DNA of 64,000 nucleotides from Polytrichum commune (taxonomy: Eukaryota; Streptophyta; Polytrichopsida; Polytrichales; Polytrichaceae). A program made the position numbers and the translations under genes. The first letter of the stretch is position 1. Each line of letters starts with the position of its first letter. The stretch lies in assembly GCA_950295325.1 (NCBI GenBank), contig OX485803.1, positions 54,143,554 through 54,207,553 of the forward strand. Direction: 5' to 3'. The notes under the pieces were generated by a model, which saw only the letters and a program-made list of their open reading frames with translations, was not told where the DNA came from and searched no databases. Shown in pieces: positions 1 through 10,880 of this stretch.

Positions 1-629
1 AAGGCTTTAACTAGCCACTTAGTTAGAGAACTTTTGTGGCCGCTTTGGGGTCGACAAGGCTTAGAGAACCAGCTTTCATACTAAAGTATGGTAGAGGGTG
101 CTTAAACCAACACTTTAAGCTATTGCACATACATATGACCACGTGGTTGATATAAAAAGTGTATATTCATATTATCTCTTGGGCTAAACATAGGGCATAT
201 AGAAAAAATTATAGCCTCAATTGAATATCAAAACCACTAGCTTCCTTAAACCACTCCCTAGGCCCTATGTATGACGAACTTGCATATGATGAGGACTCCC
301 ACCTCTATTGCCTAGAACCAAATCAAGATAGTTGAGAATTAGACCCAAGCTAGATCAAAGTCCAACTGGTAACAACCACATGGCCACCTCCATGATTCCA
401 CGTGGTTCTCTTGCAAAACCGTCACCTTGTATCTCGCATACCAACCCCCTTGCATCCTGGGTACCGACCCCCTTTATGCCTAGGATTGACCCTCTTTGTG
501 CTTTGTGGGCATATTCCTTGGCTTTGTGGATAGACTGGTTAGAATTGTCCCCCCCCCCCTCCCGCCTCATCCTGAATAGAATAGGCACTTACAAGCTACC
601 CTAAACCCATCTTGAACCAACATGAGATA
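1..629. other. intergenic stretch, nothing recognised
   Basis: AT-rich DNA without a supported gene. A run of ten or more C bases lies near 549-558. The two overlapping open frames at 332-604 are short, antisense to each other and show no recognisable motif, so I treat them as chance. Confidence 0.5.
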
Positions 630-1050
630 GGGCCAAGTTCCATGTATCGGTCCCAGTCTGTTTTTTAAATGGGTGAGAAACGGGTGACATCATCCAAAAA
701 ATGGGTGATGTCACCAATTTTATGGAGGGTTACTTCTATGTGGGGTGCCGGTTTATTTCGATTTCCTACTTTCTAACTAAATTCGGTGAGTGATAAGACA
801 TGACACTTTATGAAGGTCACCGGCAATGGAGGTCATCATCATTTAACTTCTCATATTTGATTTGCACATTAATTTCCATACATTTATTGAATGAATTCCA
901 AATTTTATGTTGTTGACATGCATAGGTTGGTACTACTGTCATCTATGGAAATATGGAAATATTTATTTATATTATTATTTTAGTTGAAATTGTCATTTTA
1001 CATTGTTTATAAGTGAGTTTTGATATATATTTTTTCATAAAACCCGACAC

Positions 1051-1740
1051 GTAACATGGGCCATCATTAGTACATATTGACTAGAATTAAGATAACAGTA
1101 ATTTAGACTAAATTCAAAGCAAAAGCACATAGTTCAATATTTTTGCGTTAATAGATTTGCAAAAATAACATGCGTTTACATGGTTTAGGGTTTGTTACAT
1201 GGTTTAGGATTTGCCTAGTAGAAGAATTGAATTATTACATAGGAGAGATTCCTCATGTGATTGTTAATATGTGGTTTAGCTTATTGATGCAATTCATGAA
1301 TATTTTGATTACTTTGGCCAAGATTGGGTAAAAGGCTATAGCAGGACAACCTAATTTAGAATCATAATTAATCTAAGAATGTCGACAAGTTTGATTAATG
1401 TTGACTACATTGTAAATTTCAAGTTACACTAATTTAAAAAAATTAAATGCAAGAGTATGGACTATACCCAAGTGCCCCCGGTTTTGGTAAGTGAATGGCC
1501 TACTCACTGTTGGATTGTTGTTCAGGTAATTAGAGTGAGGCGAGTGACTGTCAACATTACATGTATTGATACATAGAGATTTTTTTAAGTTTATACCCCT
1601 AATTGATAATCTAATTGTCAATGTAACCACTACATAAAGTGAAATAATCATGTGTTTGTTTTAATAAAACTTAACTGTGACACCTAAATGATACCAAAAT
1701 AATCTTTTAAATATGTCATGAGTGTTTCCTTTAGTTTGTT
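1051..1740. other. extra segment inside Harbinger-type copy 1
   Basis: This block is absent from the two sister copies, which run directly from the GACACTTAC motif into the ATATATAT tract. A GACAC motif occurs on both sides (about 1046 and 1679), which could be a 5-bp target duplication, but I see no terminal repeats or coding capacity. Its nature is unresolved. Confidence 0.4.
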
Positions 1741-2006
1741 TGCCTTATAAATATATATAGATATATAGATATATATTATTGTTAAGATCTAGATTCTAAA
1801 AACATCATAAAATACATGTTCCCTAGGAGTACTCCTCAAAAGAAAGGACTTGAAGAACAAAGTGGCCTTTAGCACCCAAGGGTGTACCCTAGATGACCGG
1901 CCGATCCGGTCACCAGAGCTTTCTAACCGGCACATGTCCTTCTTGTGACCGTTAGGACTGCTGGTCCTTTGGCACCAATTCTTGCACAACTCAAAATGTG
2001 GGACAC

Positions 2007-2191
2007 TGGTCCGAGATGACCTTAAACTACCGGATGATGGTGGAGAGATACCCAAATCTCAAGGAAGAGGTTGGCAGTTCGAATCCCGGCTGTGAAATCT
2101 CCTCTCTACTTGACGGAAAACTTGCCAGGTGGTCAACCACCTCCTGCGCTTTGGTGTTGGCCTGTAGGTCTTCTGTCTCAAAATAAAAATA
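2007..2191 (+). mobile_element. SINE-like retroelement, 185 bp, with 14-bp target duplication
   Basis: The segment is bounded by an exact 14-bp direct repeat AAAATGTGGGACAC at 1993-2006 and 2192-2205. The sister element at about 13520-13540 has the uninterrupted site, so this is a proven insertion. It starts with a box-A-like TGGTCCGAGATGACC, carries a good tRNA-type box B (GTTCGAATCCCGG, about 2076) and ends in a short A-rich tail (AAAATAAAAAT). A Pol III promoter, A-rich 3' end and long target duplication are the defining traits of a tRNA-derived SINE. Box A is imperfect and I do not recognise the family. Confidence 0.85.
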
Positions 2192-2329
2192 AAAATGTGG
2201 GACACCCATCCATGGGGGGTACCGGTCCTTGGGTGTGAGGGATGGGCACATGGCACCACCCTCTTTTCACCGGCCCACGCATTTATTTAAAAAAAAACAA
2301 ACCGGGACCGGTACATGGAACCTTGCCTT

Positions 2330-3858
2330 GTTACCTACCCTACATGGAGGTAGTGAAGGCCGGTATGAGATTGCAACACTAATGACACCTAAAACCATCA
2401 CTTCATGGGCCCGGGCACTCCTACGCCATAGGAAATGGTTCAAGGTAGTAGAGTGTTGACGATTGAGTGGCGTTTATAGGTGTTGATTTTAGCACCCTCT
2501 ACCTTAGTGTATCATCAGCTGATGTTTGACACCTGCCCAGCTGGGTTATAATATAACAAGATTCCGGATGCAGTGATTAGAAGTAAAAATCATCAATTTG
2601 CAAGTAAACATCATCAGTTTGGCGCTGCTTTTGCGAGATCAAGTAACTTGAGGAAGGACACATGCTCCGGAAGGGAACACATTGGCACCTACTGTGCCAC
2701 AACAGGCTCAACAGCAACTTAAATTGGAAGGATGCTCACTGCAAACTTAATTAACTTTTCTCTGGGTCGTTACAGACAGCTTTCTTGGGTTACCTGGGCT
2801 AACTTGGGACTGAGGGAGGGCAGCAGCATAAAATTGGTACTTTGAAGTACACAGCTAGGACGGAGGTCATGTTACACACTCATTATTAGGACATGTTGTG
2901 GTATCGAGTTTTTTCAAGAAAATTGCTATTTCAATCTAAAATGTCATTTTGTAAACAAATAGTAAAAAAGAACATCTGCATTGAAGAAACATGCTCACAA
3001 TGCTCTGCAAGGTCCACCAATGCTCATAACGTTCCCTTTGAGGTTTTTTAAGGTTCTCCAATGCTTACAATGTTTTCAATGTTCCCCAATGTTTATAATA
3101 TTCTAAAGGTTCCCATGCACGTTTCAAAGTACTAATCACATATGAACCTTGAAATGTAAGTGGATCCCGCCACTGATGTACATCTGGCTGGGGCGAAACA
3201 ATTTGTACATTGGTTCCTTGGAGGCAAGGATTTAGGCATCCAACAAGGAACGAGTGTATGGGTTGGTTCGCTCAAATCTCAATTACCTCTACTATATGCC
3301 AAATTGAACCTAAAAAATGTTGTATTGCCAACATCATAATTGTAATATGAAAGTGAATCAACACTATAAAGTTTGATTGATGGGAAATGCATCGTATATT
3401 GAGCTGTCGTATAATCAAGAGTGTCGTAATATGGAATTTAAACTGTACTTGGTTTTTCAAGACTCTAGTGCAAGCAGGATTGGAGGAGTTGCAACCAGCA
3501 TCGCTGATCTCTATTGTGTATAGCTGCGGGTTAAAAATCAGACATCTACTTATAACATAACATAGGTTGGGGGACCGGCAGCAAGTGTGACGTTAACAGT
3601 TCGAGCATTTTGGAGAGCGAGCTATCTGACTGCAAACTGTCGGATCACATGGACATAGTCATAACTTAGTTGTGAAGGCCATAGTAGTTCTGCTCAGATT
3701 CCACATGCTGCAAAAAATGGATCATCATGGCTCCGGCTGAGGAATGGTCGTTTATGAGAAGAATCATCAATCATTTGTGCAGAGTTTTGAGGATGCGCTT
3801 ATAGGTTCAAATCCTAGGAAGATCTCACTTTCAAAAAACAACATCGTAGGTGGAATGA
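2330..3858. other. upstream flank of the AP2 gene, no gene seen
   Basis: No convincing coding region. A short region around 3000-3110 repeats AATGCTCACAATGTTC-like words irregularly. Near 3802 a GGTTCAAATCC word resembles a Pol III box B, with a loosely matching box A at about 3728, but no target duplication could be found. Confidence 0.45.
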
Positions 3859-4283
3859 ATGAGCAGGATGCCGGAACATGATTTCTCAGTTGCAGGCCAC
3901 CGGAGTGCGTTGTTGATGAAGTTCAGCGAGAGCGGGAGTACTGGCCCCGGGGGCTTGTGGACGCCATCGATGCACGGCAACTTGTGTGCAGGGGCTAGCA
4001 CTACATCTGGACTGTTGCAGTTGTCTTCTTGCAAAATTGACATCAACAACAAATCCTCGCAGCAGCAGGGTACTACTGCGGCTGGTCAGAGAAGTCAGGC
4101 TAGGGTTACGACCCTGTCACCGGTTCCTGCTAGAATGAGTAGTACTAGTGACCAAGGAGGAGCAGGAGGAGGTAGGGGTGGAGGAGAAGTTGTTGATGTT
4201 GGGCCCCCAACTCCAATTCGGCAGGTTGGGGGCCGATCACCGAAGATTTCCACCAAGAGGAACGGCCGGCGAAATCCTTCACT
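3859..4283 (+). CDS. candidate first coding exon of the AP2-domain gene
   Basis: An open frame begins with ATG at 3859 and reads Gly/Ser/Gln-rich, low-complexity protein (an AGGGRGGGE stretch near residue 98, basic KRNGRR near its end). At 4284 a GTGAGC donor follows CACT. Splicing to the TTGCAG acceptor at 5068-5069 would join CT to G (Leu), then TCG (Ser), and enter the AP2 frame at ATG 5074 without a frame change. The phase match supports a joined protein of roughly 530 residues. Without splicing the frame ends at TGA 4285. The alternative is that translation starts at 5074 and this is 5' UTR. The start codon choice is uncertain; an in-frame ATG at 4135 is also possible. Confidence 0.5.
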
Positions 4284-4315
4284 GTGAGCTCTCTCAGAGA
4301 AAGAACCGAAAAGAG

Positions 4316-4339
4316 AAAAAAAAAAAAAAAAAAAAAAAA
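4316..4339 (+). repeat. A24 homopolymer inside the first intron
   Basis: Twenty-four consecutive A residues lie about 30 bp after the inferred splice donor. This could be a decayed retroposon tail or simple slippage; no target duplication is evident. Confidence 0.9.
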
Positions 4340-4345
4340 CGCAAT

Positions 4346-5069
4346 CTTGGGTCAGTGCTTGTGTTCGGGTTTGCTCTTGGAGTGACCGTGTGTGTGTGTT
4401 TGTACTTGTTTGCAGACTGAATTGATTGATAGCTCTCCTCGGAGTTCTGATTTCATTGGTTGTGTATAGAAGCTAGCTCTCTTCGGCTATGCTGGTGGAA
4501 AATATAAACAAAATCTCTTGGATCAGTGGTTGTGGGGTTGCGTTGAAGTCATGATCATGCATATATGAACTTGTCGCAGAGTGAATTGATTGACAGATCT
4601 TCTAGTATATTTTGGGAATATCTTTTTCGATTTATGTTGAAACATTTAAGTTCTTGGGTCAGAGCTTGTCGGTATTCTTTGGAGTGATCGTCATGTGTGT
4701 TGTTGCAGGGTGAATTGGCTGGAAGCTCTCTGCGAGTCATGTGACTTCTGATTCCATTTGTTATTTGTGCAAGCTAAGCTCCCTTGAGTTGAAAAAAAAC
4801 AAAAACAAAAAAACAAACACTTGGGCCATCAGTGCCTTGTCGGTTTTCTCTGGAATGAGCATCATCTGTGTTGTTGCAGAGTCAATTGATGGAGAGCTGA
4901 TCTCTCTGATTTTAACTTCTGATTCCTTTGGTCATGTGCTGAAGCTCTCTCTCTCTCTCTCTCTCTCTCTCGTCATGTTGAAACACAAAAATATATGACA
5001 AAACTCTTGGGGGTCGGTCAGTGCCTGTTGGTTTGCACTTGACTGACAAAAAGTCGTCTGCTTTTGCAG
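4346..5069 (+). repeat. degenerate five-copy tandem repeat carrying duplicated 3' splice sites
   Basis: Five units begin with CTTGG(G/A)-(GG)TCAGTG-like words at 4346, 4517, 4653, 4820 and 5006, so the spacing is 136 to 186 bp. Each unit contains GTGATCGTCATGTGTGTTG-like sequence and ends in a splice-acceptor motif: TTTGCAG (AG at 4414), GTCGCAG (4578), GTTGCAG (4707), GTTGCAG (4878) and TTTGCAG (5068). The distance from CTTGG to the AG is 54-68 bp in every unit. The last AG is the one that serves the AP2 exon. A (CT)n tract at 4945-4971 lies in the fourth unit. Confidence 0.8.
4945..4971 (+). repeat. (CT)n microsatellite
   Basis: Uninterrupted CT dinucleotides inside the first intron of the AP2 gene, followed by CGTCATGTTG. 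Confidence 0.95.
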
Positions 5070-5073
5070 GTCG

Positions 5074-7423
5074 ATGGGGAAGGGAAGTGCGTCGTCGACA
5101 GAATTATCATCCGTGGAAGCTGTAAAACAGGGAGTCCGAGATGGCAGAAAGGAGGCGAAGAAATTAGCCGCGAGTAGTACTACTAGTGTGAAGACCGAAG
5201 GTGTGGGTTTGTCATTAACAGTGGAGGCGACATCGAAGCCTCCGGTGAACAGGCGAGGTGTTCGGAAGCGTCCCGGAGTGAAGGGGTATTTGGTGGAGAT
5301 TCGGCCGAAGCGATGGAAGAAGACAATCTGGCTGGGCACATACAACACTCTGTGTGAAGCTTGCAGGGCATATGATGCAGGGATCTTCTACACGAAGAAG
5401 GCATTGCCATTCAACCATCCGGACTCCCTGGGCTCCTTTCCAGACTTACCCTCACACTTGTCTCTCCGAATGGACGAAGACCCTACAAAGCTCGAAGAGG
5501 TCAAGCAATTCATCAAGGCACAGGCCTTGAAAGCGTCCAAGAGAGCTATAGATGCTGTAACTGTTGATTCATTAGAGTGCAGTCCAGACTCTTCTACCTA
5601 CTCTGATGCTGGATCAAATTCTTCTTCAAGATCGGAGAAGGTGGCTAAGACTACTCAGAGTTCCTGCTGCCCGGTGACAGCGAAGGAGGAGGAGCAGGAG
5701 CAGGAGGAGGAGGAGGATAAGGAAGACGAAGAAGAGGAGGAGGAGGAACAGGTGGACATTCAGATTCAGACTCCGAACACGGAGGAAGTCATCAAGCATT
5801 TGGATTCCTTAGTTCATTTGTGCACTGGAGAGGAGGGCGGTTTGAGTAGTTCCCAAGATGAGATGGGTGAAGGGTCGATCTCCACCGAGGAGAGAAACCT
5901 CGATACGATGACCAAGGACTCCGAATCATCACTCCACAAGCTCTGGGATGATGAGCAAATGCTTGTCTCCCCCGGCAGCCACGTTGAGGTCAGTTTGCCA
6001 TGCCTTTTAATAAGAAAAGGCAGTATTTAGTGTGTTTGGTGAGCTTGGTAGGTTTTCTTCCTCCCCTCTTTTTGCCTACTCTTGGAGATGGTGTCATGCG
6101 TGTGATGAACAGATAAGAGATTCTTCATAGCAATGGGAAGCTATGTGGGCGGTCTGCTCTTGGATTTGCTTATGGTGATTTCATGTGTGGATTGTTTGCG
6201 AATTGAGCGAGGATGTTCCAAACCCCACCACCTGATGAGATCAAAAGAGTTGGCCAAATGAGACCAATACATCTTTTGTAGATGGTGCCATGCGTGTCAG
6301 GAGAATATATGAGATTCTTCATAACTTCTTCTGTTTGCAGTTTCAAGGACTCGGTGGTGTTTGCTGCAAGAACTATGTGGCTTTGTTGTTGGTTTGCTTG
6401 AGGTGATTTCATTTGTAGATGTTTCGGATTGAGCAAGATTATTCCAATCCTCACCATCTGAAAATCAAAAGAGTTGGCCAAATGAGGACCGATACGTCTT
6501 CTGTAGATGATGTCATGCGTGTCAGCAGATAAGATGAGATTCTTAATAGCTTCTGCTTGCAGTTGCAAGAACTCAGTAGCTGGTGGGTTTGCTGTTGGAT
6601 TTGCTTGTGGTGGATTTTGTATGGGTTGTTTTGGATTGAGCAAGAGCGTTCCAATCCCTACCGTCTGAAATTTAAAAGAGTTGGTCAAATGAGGACCCAT
6701 ACATCTTTTGTAGATGGTGTCATGCTTGTCAGCAGGTAAGATGAGATTCTTCATAATTTCTTCTGCTTGCAGCTGCAAGAATTCGGTAGGTGGGTTCGCT
6801 GTTGGATTTGTTTGTGGTGAGGATCAATACAGCTTTTGTAGATGTTGGCATGTGTGTGAGCAGATACGATGAGTTCTTCATAGCTTCTTCTTGCAGTTGC
6901 AGGAATTCAATAGGTGGGTTCGCTGTTGGATTTGCTTGTGGTGATTTCGTGTGTGGGTTGTTTGCGAATTGAGCAAGGATGTTCAAACCCCACCACCTGG
7001 AAATCAAAAGAGTTGGCCAAATAAGGAGCAACACATCTTCTTCTGATGTGCGGCCATGGCGATTGCATAGCAGTTTTTGTATGGTATTTACGACACCTGT
7101 GGACAACTAGAGATGTGGCAGAGCGAACTTTCTAACCGCCTTGAATGTCTGTCTGTGTTTGGCAGGGTGCCATGCCAGTAGATGATCGCAGCACCTTTAA
7201 ATATTTTCCACCAGATCTCATACGGCACATTTACTACGATATCAAAGGGAAGTCAAATATCAAGTTTGGGATGCTATGCATTCCAAGTTTCAGCATGGAT
7301 CCACCCGAAATCATAACGGAAGACTGGTACATGAAATCAAATATCTCCGACAACTTGGACACGCAGATTTATCGCGAAGATTGTAATGAAGACATTGAGC
7401 TTTGGGACTTGGGGATGGGGTAA
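5074..7423 (+). CDS. AP2/ERF-like transcription factor (exons 5074-5988 and 7166-7423)
   Basis: The exon from ATG 5074 encodes one AP2 DNA-binding domain at about residues 60-117: RGVRKRP, then LVEIRPKRWKKTIWLGTY, then EACRAYDAGIFY. The family core R-G-V-R, E-I-R, W-L-G-T and A-Y-D is present, but the usual W-G pair after RxRP is replaced by G-V, and the helix A-A-x-A-Y-D reads A-C-R-A-Y-D. AP2 domains bind GC-box or DRE-type elements in the nucleus. Downstream are a Ser-rich stretch and a Glu/Asp run at about 205-229, possibly an activation region. A GAG|GTCAGT donor at 5989 and a TTTGGCAG acceptor at 7164-7165 define a phase-0 intron. The last exon adds 85 residues (GAMPVDDRSTFKYFPPDLIR...) and ends at TAA 7421. 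Total from this ATG is about 390 residues. I cannot assign a subfamily; the sequence is unlike typical angiosperm ERF or DREB domains. Confidence 0.9.
6161..7040 (+). repeat. tandem repeat array filling the second AP2 intron
   Basis: About five degenerate units start with TGGATTTGCTTGTGGTGATT-like sequence at 6161, 6390, 6596, 6803 and 6927 (spacing 229, 206, 207 and 124 bp). Each includes the AAAAGAGTTGGCCAAATGAG block, a TTTGTAGATG(G)TG block, a GAGATTCTTCATA block and then a CTTCTGCTTGCAG-like acceptor (AG at 6339, 6561, 6771 and 6895). The third unit also has a donor-like CAGGTAAG at 6734. The minus-strand open frames here are repeats of the same unit, not genes. Confidence 0.8.
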
Positions 7424-8819
7424 GACAAGCTGTCGTGTTCAGATATTACACCCATTTTCTCTCTCGCCATTCTTCTGTGCAGTTCCAGATGCCCAACCGA
7501 ACCTCAAACTAAACTCTTCCTATTAACTTGTGAGTACCTAGTACGACAACAATAGAACTTGAAGCAACAGTACTTGTTTCTGCTATATCGTGTAATTTAC
7601 TAAAGATTTACGGCGTCCGCACCTGTTTTTATGTGGAGTTTCTCAAGATTCCTATTCGAGGGATCTTGCTACATCCCTGTACAATTTTGATACTAGAGTG
7701 TCTATTGCGGCTTATGGCACTTGCACACTATGCTGGTCTACAGATGACTTTCGTTCTTCCTGCTGAAGGATGTCAAATCCCTCTATGGAGTGAAATATAA
7801 GAGCATATTTTCCTTGCTGTTCGTGCTAAATCCTTCCCTGTTTCTGAGCTTTGCAATGTATTCCATGATACCATCACCCTTTGCAATGTATTTGTTGAGT
7901 CCACTTATTGGAAGGAAAGATCGTCATGTGCAGTGGGTCCTCACTTCCAGATGACTGGAGATCAATTTAGGACATGGTTGTGCACTCTGAAATGGCTTGG
8001 GAGTCACTGTTGTGAGCAGTCTGGGAGGTAAGGTAGATGGGTCAATGGTTTCTTTTTCTAAGTAGCTCACTTCTCCTAGGATGCGAAACATGCAGTTAGT
8101 GCAAGATTTTTAGCATTTCCAAATCAAGGCTGTAGCTGCTTTCCTCATGATTTTTGAAGCTCATATGAATATCTTATTCATTATCAAACTGAAGATTCTC
8201 GTGCCCATGAAGTGGTCATATAGGTCCCTTCACTTATGTTGACTATTGAGCATAGAATGCTCAACATATTTTGAGTTTGTAGTCAAACCTCTTTTCAACA
8301 CATCTTTTTGGTATCTGTTCTTGGAGCCACACCTAACCATGTACCACTCAAACATAGGTGTCCAATTAAGACAAGGAGCCGAATTAGGTACGTCTTCCTT
8401 AGTGGTTACAGTATTTGTCTTCTCATCAACTATGTTCGTAGATGGTTTTTGGGCCTTGTACCTATATGGAGTTATATACTTTTCCTTTCTATTGTTGCTT
8501 CTACCGCTGTTTCTGTGGTCTTCAAAATATTCCTTGGATTACCATCACCCTTTGCAATGTCTTTCTTGTTTCTGCTTATTGGAAGGAACCATAGTGTGCG
8601 GTGAGTCATCTTTTCCACCTGACTGCAGAAATTAGTACAACGGTTGTTCATTCTGAATCACTATTGTAAGGAGTCCGGGAAGTAGTGATTATACATTTCT
8701 TACACAATGATATTTATGACCCCCTCTATCTCTATGGGTCTTCTTTGCAAACAACTTTCTGATCATGACTTCATGAGTTGAAATTTGCTGGTCAGCACTG
8801 TTTGTGTTTGTCTGTGAGT
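7424..8819 (+). other. 3' flank of the AP2 gene with a degenerate direct duplication
   Basis: No coding region is supported. About 100 bp around 7862-7960 (ACCATCACCCTTTGCAATGT, then CTTATTGGAAGGAA) recurs at 8533-8632, a spacing of about 671 bp. The duplicated piece ends near a GACTGCAGAA or GACTGGAG motif. The first part (7424-7700) presumably contains the AP2 3' UTR; I could not place a polyadenylation site. Confidence 0.5.
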
Positions 8820-9520
8820 GCAGAAAGTTGTTTTTATAATTTTAAGGTCTTTTTAAAATAGGGGTCTTTGCGAAGGGACTGATATTCCAAAGAGACTTTC
8901 TCTGGCATCTTGATCTCGACCTTGTATTCAAGAAAATTGGTCAATTTCGCAACTTGTCTGCTGTCTTGAATTTTGTTGTTGTTGGATGCATCACTCAACT
9001 CATATCTCCCTTTTGTTGACATTCAGGAAGATCATGTGGGAAGGCAGGGATCTGTTGAAAGCTTGGTTACGACCCTTTTCTCTTGATTGCATATGCTGTT
9101 TGCAAGTTAAGTGGTTCCCATGAAGGAGAATTTTCCATTTGGTTTCATTCTGAGATAATTTCATAGAAGGGCCTTTCTTTGGAAGATACATCAGATATGG
9201 CTGTTCAATCATCGACTGGTTCACACATTCTTTCATGGAATCCATCCAGTGTGATAATCATGTATTATAGCAGTAGTAGGTGCAACTTTTCATGTGATGG
9301 CAGTCTCGACTGCAATAAGGTCCACAATGCACATGAGGTATGTAGGCGACTGTTCTGAAATTGGTAGTTTGAGCATGAAGAAACTCACAGCCCTTTCAGG
9401 CTGAAGCAACCGATGACAGAAATTTTTGAGGTCTAGATATTTCAAGTTCACTCTCTGGCTTCTTTCATGCAGATTGTCGTGAATGGCCACCATTTTCGGC
9501 ATTGCTGCATGTTTCATATG
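8820..9520 (-). other. possible minus-strand coding remnant, unidentified
   Basis: Several minus-strand open segments read like ordinary protein, for example DLKNFCHRLLQPERAVSFF between 9517 and 9290 and KMPEKVSLEYQSLRKDPYF between 9022 and 8834. They are broken by stops and frame changes. No family is recognised and no splice sites are clear, so this may be decayed exons or chance. Confidence 0.25.
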
Positions 9521-10244
9521 TTTTCTATTTCATCAATTCTACCTGTTTATAGCTTGCTTTGGATTGACTTTCAATAATTTATTTCTTAACTATCTCGCCT
9601 GATTCGTATTTTGTGGTTTGTGGATTACCTTTAGCTGTGAGTGTTGTCTGAACCTCGATGCACACAAGGATATTCAATTTCTGTCTCCTCTTCTGTCCAC
9701 AATAGCAGAGGTCAATGCTCAAGTCAGCTAGGGAAGGTTGGATCAGAAGTTAGAATTTCTATAGGACATCGAATCCGTATGGCATTTTGTTGTGTATTTG
9801 GGAACAATATGTACAGTCTCTGATCTTCTAGAGACTTTGACGCCCAATGGAAGCATGCTGTATGGTTTTATGGACGTAAAGCGCGGTATGAGGTACATCT
9901 TACAGTTCTCTTCCTCTCAAGGTGGAAGTTGGATGTCAAGTTTGTGTAATGTAGAGGTGTCCAATTCCGAGAGTGACCTAATTCCAACACCTATTGTATT
10001 CCAATTCCATAAACGATTGACTATATATTTCAATGTGACCACTAATTGTATTATTTTTAGAACTAAATATGTAGCTCATTGGTTGAAGGAGAATATCTCA
10101 ATGACCAACCATATGCAACACATGAATGGTCACATGTGTTGCATATAAGTTTCTAAAAGTGCAGATTTTGACGAAATAACAATTACAAAATGGTTATGTA
10201 AGGAATTCTGATCAAATTACTTAAGAGGGAAATAATTAAGGATT
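9521..10244. other. no supported gene
   Basis: Intergenic DNA. The plus-strand open frames at 9641-9823 and 9792-10148 overlap in different frames and show no domain. Nothing else stands out. Confidence 0.4.
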
Positions 10245-10880
10245 GCATATATTTGTAAGAATTTTCAAAATTCACAAAGAAAAATACATGGGGCCATGAC
10301 TAGAAAGTAAATTTGGAGCTAATAGGGCCCTTCCTCAACAATAATAACAAGAAGGTTGCCTAAGAAATTTACGTTGGGTCTATACAAATATACGGTTGAA
10401 ATTACATTATAGATTCTATTAAAAAACATCTATGAAATTGAATTATATTCTAAAAGCAAAATTTTGAGAATTGTAAATTTGTCAAAGGATATTAAAAAAA
10501 TCACATAACAAAATACATAGTGTCATCACTACAAAAGAGCCAAGAAAAGCCCAACCTTTCACCTCTATTATTAAAACAAAGTTGCTTAGCATAATTGATA
10601 TTTGGGGAAATAATTTGCAAGACTTGATGAAAATATAGAGTATTGAATGCTTATCTAAGAGATGCAATCAAATTTTAGGAGAACTTTGATTATATTTATG
10701 GGTTTGATATTTCTCAAAGGATTTTAGGTATTTACATAGCAAAATACATGGTGACAATATTACAAACCAAGTTGAAGCCAAAATGAGCCCCTCACACCTC
10801 CTTTATTAGTAGCAAGTCTCCCTAAATATCTTAAAATTGGGTCCACAAAACTTCCTAAGTGATGGAAATAATAATTTTGT
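10245..10880. repeat. three-copy degenerate tandem repeat, unit about 230 bp
   Basis: The marker AAAATACAT(G/A)G recurs at 10281, 10510 and 10741 (spacing 229 and 231 bp). Each copy also shows a (G/C)ACTA-type word followed by a CCC(T/A)...CTC(C/T)T block, and a TTGCCTAA, TTGCTTAG or CTCCCTAA block. No coding potential. Confidence 0.7.

Larger units (their letters stand above)
630..2327 (+). mobile_element. PIF/Harbinger-type non-autonomous element, copy 1 (decayed, interrupted)
   Basis: The left end (GGGCCAAGTTCCATGT at 630) and right end (ACATGGAACCTTGCC at about 2313-2327) are imperfect inverted repeats. The interior matches the elements at 12713-13663 and 57381-58329 block by block: the GGGTGACATCA block, the GTGGGGTGCCGG block, and the CCGATCCGGTCACC block near 1908. 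Compared with those copies it carries about 0.65 kb of extra DNA (about 1051-1740), lacks roughly 150 bp near 1825, and contains a SINE at 2007-2191. The flanking TTA duplication seen at the other copies is not clear here. It has no transposase, so it was presumably mobilised in trans. Confidence 0.75.

Noticed and set aside
3723-3850. Second SINE-like segment (GGTTCAAATCC box B near 3802)
   Set aside because: Box A is weak, spacing to box B is long, and no target duplication or A-rich tail boundary could be shown.
6170-7106. Minus-strand open frames of 125-202 codons
   Set aside because: They read the tandem repeat of the second AP2 intron backwards; the peptide repeats follow the DNA repeat.
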